From NCBI GenBank assembly GCA_030146505.1, contig JASLCO010000226.1, positions 1 to 9,925 on the forward strand: 9,925 nt of DNA, in the 5' to 3' direction. Source of the stretch: Moraxellaceae bacterium. GTDB taxonomy: Bacteria; Pseudomonadota; Gammaproteobacteria; Pseudomonadales; Moraxellaceae. This document shows positions 6,434-9,925 of the stretch, one piece after another (the stretch's first letter is position 1; each line of letters opens with the position of its first letter). Below the pieces are notes generated by a model, which had not been told where the DNA came from, made no database searches, and worked only from the letters and a program-made list of their open reading frames with translations. The position numbers and the translations under genes are program-made.

Positions 6434-6514
6434 CGCTGAATACACATAAACACCGTTATAGATAAACCACTAGAAGCGCGATTAAGCCAGCCTCTTCCAA
6501 GCAGTGCATAAAAT

Positions 6515-6898
6515 TCAGTCCGTCTTGCGCCGGCCCGGCAGCATGCGGCGATCCGGCTGGATGGCACCGGTGCGCGGGGAGTCGCGACGGTCGCGCCCTT
6601 GCTGGCGGCGCATGCCGAGGCGGCGCTCGATGCCGTCCCAGCCGCCAGGCGCGGCATCGGAGGCAACCTCCAGGTTTTCCAGATGGGAAACGAGTCCCTG
6701 TTCGGCCAGCACTTCCAGATAGCGGTTGCCTTCATCCAGGCTGACATCGTGCTTGATGACGGCGGGCTGCAGGGCCAGCAATTCGTCGATACGGGCAAGA
6801 GGAACCTGGAAAAGACCGGCAAGATTGCCGGCGACCTCGGCCGGTGAAAGTCCGGGCAGGTATTTGCCGCGGAAGACCAAGCGATAACGAGCAGACAT
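6515..6898 (-). CDS. Small protein of unknown function with Arg-rich tail
   Basis: The product is 127 residues. Residues 4-75 (RYRLVFRGKYLPG, then AGNLAGLFQVP, PAVIKHDVSLDE, YLEVLAEQG) look like a compact alpha/beta domain I have seen at the N-terminus of small proteobacterial membrane proteins: a strand, an ANLAxLF helix, an acidic loop and a helix ending in a short strand. I cannot name its function. The C-terminal 40 residues are low complexity, with repeated paired arginines (ERRLGMRR, RDRR, DRR, GRRKTD), suggesting a disordered, basic, possibly nucleic-acid- or lipid-binding tail. I chose the ATG at 6898, with AGGGA 5 bases upstream; in-frame ATGs at 6904 and 6928 are less well placed. 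It lies directly upstream of the cassette on the same strand and shows no terminator before it. Confidence 0.7.
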   Translation of the reverse strand: MSARYRLVFRGKYLPGLSPAEVAGNLAGLFQVPLARIDELLALQPAVIKHDVSLDEGNRYLEVLAEQGLVSHLENLEVASDAAPGGWDGIERRLGMRRQQGRDRRDSPRTGAIQPDRRMLPGRRKTD

Positions 6899-7250
6899 GG
6901 GCATCCCTGATTCTTGTTGTTGGCGCATCAGCGCAAGTCTCCGCGCCCGGGCCTGAGCCGCCGGGCAAGCCGGGTTAGGGTATGCCTTGTGATAATTCCT
7001 GCAAAGAGGGGAAGGTCGCCGGCAGTCAACAAGCGGGCATCGTTGGAGTTCATATGCCCAAGGCCACGTTGCACCGGCGGCTCACGGGATGACAGATGTT
7101 TCAGCGAAGTACGTAGATGAATTCCCGTCTTTTTCTTGTCAGGGAAAACACCGGGTCACGGAGATTCCCGTTTGTTGCTTCGCTGATCGCGGGAATGGCG
7201 ATCTGGAAAAAAGTTCGGAACACATCGGCTCGGCGAGCTTGAGCAGTCCC
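6899..7250. other. Non-coding gap between cheX and the small gene
   Basis: No convincing gene is present. The minus strand downstream of cheX has a GC-rich palindrome (7228-7238) followed by a T6 run (7212-7207), and a longer imperfect inverted repeat ATTCCCG / CGGGAAT (7164-7170 and 7190-7196, loop of 19). Neither makes a canonical terminator, but together they may slow transcription. A weak promoter for the small gene could lie around 6970-7010 (TTGCAG, 16 bases, TACCCT on the minus strand). Open frames crossing this gap lack ribosome sites and family resemblance. Confidence 0.55.
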
Positions 7251-7682
7251 TCAAACCGCTTCATCCAGCAAGAGCACATGCAGGGGCTCGCCTTCGCTGC
7301 GGAAAGCCACCACCTGTCCCTGCTGGCGTGGTTGCCAGTCGGGATGGAAACGCGGCAGGCCGAGCTGGCTAGGTGCGGGCAACATGGCCTTGATATTGCC
7401 GCCGATGATGTTGGCAATTTCTCCCAGCGCATCCGACCAGAGCGCTTCGCGCAGTTCATCGTCTTCACACTGGAACATGGTGGTAGCCACGCGCTGCGCA
7501 AGCTGGCGCGAACAGCAGACCACAAGGCTGCCGTTCCAGGCGCCCTGTATGCTGACCGAAGCCGCGCATTCGCAGACCACGGGATCGTCCCGCGTGCGCG
7601 CCAGCGGAATGTCGAGAAAACCGCTCCACACGCTTTCCGTGATGTCGCTGAGATGCTCTTCTTCCGGCATGTTCACGTTCAT
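7251..7682 (-). CDS. cheX: CheX-type chemotaxis phosphatase
   Basis: The product is 143 residues. ALGEIANIIGGNIKAMLP (85-102) has the CheC/CheX-family phosphatase signature, with Glu88 and Asn91 in the E-x2-N arrangement that inserts into the active site of CheY-P. SLVVCCSRQLAQRVATTMF (52-70) matches the helix-strand part that precedes it in CheX. Family members dephosphorylate phospho-CheY, replacing CheZ. GGGAGG lies 5 bases before the ATG at 7682, and the ATG overlaps the cheR stop as ATGA, so translation is probably coupled. It is the last gene of the che cluster here. Its length is close to that of single-domain CheX; a CheC-like protein is the main alternative, but only one E-x2-N motif is present. 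Confidence 0.75.
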   Translation of the reverse strand: MNVNMPEEEHLSDITESVWSGFLDIPLARTRDDPVVCECAASVSIQGAWNGSLVVCCSRQLAQRVATTMFQCEDDELREALWSDALGEIANIIGGNIKAMLPAPSQLGLPRFHPDWQPRQQGQVVAFRSEGEPLHVLLLDEAV

Positions 7683-8494
7683 GCATCCTCCCGCAGGTGG
7701 TAATAACAGGCGCGGCCACTCAAGCCCGGGCGGAAAGCATCAACCACGCCCAGCGGCGATTCGCCTCCGCCTAGGAACAGGAATCCGTCCTGGCGCATCG
7801 TTGCCCGCGCACGCTGCAGCACATCGCGGCGCGCACCGGCATCAAAATAGATCAGCACATTGCGCATCAGCACGATGTCGAAAAGCGGCAGGTCCGGCCA
7901 CGCATCAATCAGGTTGATGACGCAGAAGCGCACCTGGCGACGCAGCTCGGGACCGATTTCCCACATCAGGCCATCGCGCCGGAAATGCGTGGCCAGCTCG
8001 CGGGCCGGCAACCCCCGGTTGACTTCCATATGGTTGTAGCGCCCGGAGGCCGCCTTCTCCAGTGCAGCGGGAGAGAAATCACTACCGGTAATCTCGATGT
8101 CCCAACCGGACAACTCCGGCAACTGCGCCAGCAGCATGGCCACGCTCCAGACTTCCTGACCGGTGGCGCAGGCGGCGCTCCACACGCGCAAGGTGCACTC
8201 GCTGGCGCGACGGCGCAGCAGCGTGGGCAGCACATCGCTGCGCAGGGACTCAAAAAACCAGGGATCGCGGAAGAAATAGGTTTCCTGTATGGCCATGGCT
8301 TCGGCCACCTGTGCGCGCAGGCTGCTGTCGCCGTCGCGCAGGGCCTGCAGCATGGGGCGGGTTTCCATGCCAAGGCTCAGGGCCAGTTTCTCGACCCGGT
8401 TTTCGACCAGATAGCGCTTTTCTGGCTCGAACACGAGACCGGCTTCCTCGCGCACGTGGTGCAGCACCAGGCTGACATCCTCATCCGTAAGCAT
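7679..8494 (-). CDS. cheR: CheR, chemoreceptor glutamate methyltransferase
   Basis: The product is 271 residues, full length for CheR. The N-terminal helical domain includes ENRVEKLALSLG (31-42); AIQETYFFRDPWFF (68-81) is the conserved substrate-side motif; VWSAACATGQEVWSVAML (104-121) is the S-adenosylmethionine-binding loop; TGSDFSPAALEKA (136-148) and FDIVLMRNVLIYFD (205-218) complete the methyltransferase core. It would methylate glutamates on receptor cytoplasmic domains in adaptation. The SAM loop has GQEVWS in place of the usual GEEPYS, and the last motif has LMRN rather than CRN. I chose ATG 8494, with GAGG 5 bases upstream; its A is the last base of the cheB stop (TGATG). A longer reading from 8551 lies wholly inside cheB. 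Confidence 0.88.
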   Translation of the reverse strand: MLTDEDVSLVLHHVREEAGLVFEPEKRYLVENRVEKLALSLGMETRPMLQALRDGDSSLRAQVAEAMAIQETYFFRDPWFFESLRSDVLPTLLRRRASECTLRVWSAACATGQEVWSVAMLLAQLPELSGWDIEITGSDFSPAALEKAASGRYNHMEVNRGLPARELATHFRRDGLMWEIGPELRRQVRFCVINLIDAWPDLPLFDIVLMRNVLIYFDAGARRDVLQRARATMRQDGFLFLGGGESPLGVVDAFRPGLSGRACYYHLREDA

Positions 8495-9618
8495 CACGTC
8501 CTCACATCGGCGCAGCCTTGCGCATCCGTCCTGTTGAACCATGGCCGGCACACGGCCACCCGGCGCACGATTTCCGGTGCCAGCTCCGGCAAGGACAGCA
8601 CGGCATTGGCCAGCCCCGCCTGCTGCACGGCGGCCGGCATGCCCCAGACCACGCTGCTGGCCCGGTCCTGCGCAATGACCTGGCCACCGTTCTCGCGTAT
8701 GCAGCGCGAGCCACGCTCGCCATCCTGCCCCATGCCCGTCATCACCACACCCAGCACCCGCGAGCCATAGACAGCGGCGGCGGAGCGGAAGAGCACATCT
8801 GCCGAGGGCTTGCAGAAATTTTCCGGTTCGCCGTCATCGGGTCGCGCCCAGACGGCATCGCCGTCGCGCAGCAATTGCAGATGGCGGCCACCGCTGGCCA
8901 GCACCACCTGCCCCGGCCTTGCCCGCATGAGTGCATCACACTCGACCACGTCCACCTGCGATATGCGCTTCAGGCGCAGGGCCAGTGCGCGCGTGAAAAA
9001 GGCCGGCATGTGCTGCACGATGAAAACCGGTACCGGCAAATCGGCGGGCAATTGCGGCAGCAGCTCACTTAATGCATTCGGTCCGCCCGTGGACACCGCG
9101 ATCACCACCACATCCACCTGGCCCGGTGCCAGGTCAGGCAGGCGCACCGGCACGGTCCTGGCGGGCGCAGGCATTTCCACGCGGCCCGCGGGCGCCGCTA
9201 CCGGCGGCTTGCGCCCCAGCAACTGGCGCAGGCGTGGCACCAGTGCCGAGCGGATATGGTCACGGGCGGCGGCAGCACTGCCCAGCATGGAAGGCTTGAG
9301 CACATAGTCGTTGGCGCCGAGCAGCAGCGCCTCTATCGTCACCATGGCGCCACGCTCGGTCAGCGAACTGAACACCAGCACCGGCAGAGACACCCCGGAA
9401 GCACGCAGGGCGCGCAGCATTTCCAGGCCGTTCATGTCGGGCATTTCGATGTCCAGCACCACCACGTCGGGCGCCACGCGCGGAATGCGCTGCAGGGCCT
9501 CGTTGCCGTTGGCCGCCATGCCAGCCACTTCGATATCGCTTTCCTCTTCCAGTATCTGGCTCAGCACGCGCCGCACGATGGCGGTGTCGTCAACGATGAA
9601 AACGCGTATCGCATTCAT
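8494..9618 (-). CDS. cheB: CheB, protein-glutamate methylesterase response regulator
   Basis: The product is 374 residues. Residues 1-125 are a receiver domain with acidic Asp10/Asp11, phospho-acceptor Asp56 in VLDIEMP, and Lys108 in LKPS. A Pro/Ala-rich linker follows (about 135-165). The esterase domain (about 168-355) has Ser176 in VSTGGP, His203 in QHMP and Asp299 in GMGQDG, the complete CheB triad. Phosphorylation at Asp56 by a CheA kinase would relieve inhibition and trigger demethylation or deamidation of chemoreceptors. The receiver insert AMVTIEALLLGANDYVLKPS is as in orthologues. GGGGA lies 4 bases before the ATG, which overlaps the cheY-like stop (ATGA). C-terminal residues after 355 are extra and lack recognisable features. 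Confidence 0.92.
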   Translation of the reverse strand: MNAIRVFIVDDTAIVRRVLSQILEEESDIEVAGMAANGNEALQRIPRVAPDVVVLDIEMPDMNGLEMLRALRASGVSLPVLVFSSLTERGAMVTIEALLLGANDYVLKPSMLGSAAAARDHIRSALVPRLRQLLGRKPPVAAPAGRVEMPAPARTVPVRLPDLAPGQVDVVVIAVSTGGPNALSELLPQLPADLPVPVFIVQHMPAFFTRALALRLKRISQVDVVECDALMRARPGQVVLASGGRHLQLLRDGDAVWARPDDGEPENFCKPSADVLFRSAAAVYGSRVLGVVMTGMGQDGERGSRCIRENGGQVIAQDRASSVVWGMPAAVQQAGLANAVLSLPELAPEIVRRVAVCRPWFNRTDAQGCADVRT

Positions 9619-9925
9619 GCCGTCCCCGACGGCAACCCCTGCAGGCCCAGCATTTCCAGCTTGCTGATCAGGGTTTCGCGGCTGAACGGTTTCATGAGGT
9701 ATTCATCCGCGCCGGCCGCCAGCGCGCTCATGACCTGGCCGGCTTCGGTTTCGCTGGTGATGACCAGGAGGCGCATATGGCGGAAGCGCGAATCCGAACG
9801 CACCACACGAATGAAATCGAGGCCGTTCATCACGGGCATGTTCCAGTCCACCAGGGCGACATCGCGGCTGATGCCGTCGTCGAGGCGGAAAATGGCCGCG
9901 CTGCCATCCTCCGCCTCGTCAACGG
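9615..9925 (-). CDS. CheY-like receiver protein, 5' end outside the window
   Basis: About 102 residues of the C-terminal part are visible, reading in frame from 9923 to the TGA at 9617-9615. VALVDWNMPVMNG includes the phospho-acceptor Asp; VITSE has the switch Thr/Ser, and YLMKPF the conserved Lys-Pro, so the receiver is functional as far as it can be seen. It is a single-domain regulator, since it ends about 12 residues after the last receiver helix. It overlaps cheB by 4 bases. The acidic residues of the first strand and the start codon lie beyond the window. It is probably the CheY acted on by CheX, though a stand-alone PilG/CheY-type regulator is possible. Confidence 0.85.
   Translation of the reverse strand, partial: VDEAEDGSAAIFRLDDGISRDVALVDWNMPVMNGLDFIRVVRSDSRFRHMRLLVITSETEAGQVMSALAAGADEYLMKPFSRETLISKLEMLGLQGLPSGTA

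Noticed and set aside
6434..6515. A possible second attC on the other side of the cassette (CTATAAC paired with GTTAGAG).
   Set aside because: The two cores are too close and the inner boxes are missing, so it is not a functional attC as read; it is kept only as a hint about the target site.
7164..7196. Inverted repeat ATTCCCG/CGGGAAT as a cheX terminator.
   Set aside because: The loop is 19 bases and no U-run follows on the minus strand.
7089..7703. A 204-codon + strand frame antisense to cheX.
   Set aside because: cheX has the E-x2-N motif, a strong RBS and coupling to cheR; the antisense frame has none of these.
1..9925. CRISPR array, tRNA or rRNA gene.
   Set aside because: No evenly spaced direct repeats and no cloverleaf or rRNA signature sequences were seen by eye on either strand.

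Overview
The window looks like chromosomal DNA of a high-G+C proteobacterium. A gammaproteobacterium seems most likely, from the LpoB-like tail, the AdeT1/2-like binding protein, the E. coli-type CobB sirtuin and the REP-type hairpin repeats; a betaproteobacterium cannot be excluded. Apart from the two + strand genes (the partial gene at the left edge and the sirtuin), every gene is on the minus strand.

Left part (1-1769): the 3' end of an LpoB-like lipoprotein gene converges on a gene for a periplasmic solute-binding protein, with a near-perfect bidirectional terminator between them. Upstream of the binding-protein gene is a 460-bp non-coding stretch with two different inverted pairs of REP-like hairpins, followed by the strong terminator of the next gene.

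Middle (1770-5766): a 713-residue putative membrane protein with one textbook EF-hand loop lies downstream of an alpha/beta hydrolase of the monoacylglycerol lipase/lysophospholipase type. A hairpin overlaps the hydrolase stop codon between them. The hydrolase is divergent from a CobB-type sirtuin across a 97-bp region.

Accessory island (5818-6433): directly after cobB there is a single, lower-GC integron-type gene cassette. A 60-bp attC site overlaps the stop codon of a 182-residue HEPN-fold protein with an R-x4-H ribonuclease motif, and the other cassette edge (G^TTAGAG) lies 13 bases upstream of its start codon. No integrase, attI or second clear attC is visible, so it looks like a lone cassette outside an integron. 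This is the most unusual thing in the window.

Right part (6515-9925): a small gene of unknown function with an Arg-Arg-rich tail, a 352-bp non-coding gap, then a tightly overlapping chemosensory operon read leftward: a CheY-like receiver (cut by the window edge), CheB methylesterase, CheR methyltransferase and a CheX-type phosphatase. Each junction overlaps by 1 or 4 bases, so the genes are probably translationally coupled. Together they provide receptor adaptation (CheR/CheB) and phospho-signal removal (CheX); a kinase, coupling protein and receptors must lie outside the window.
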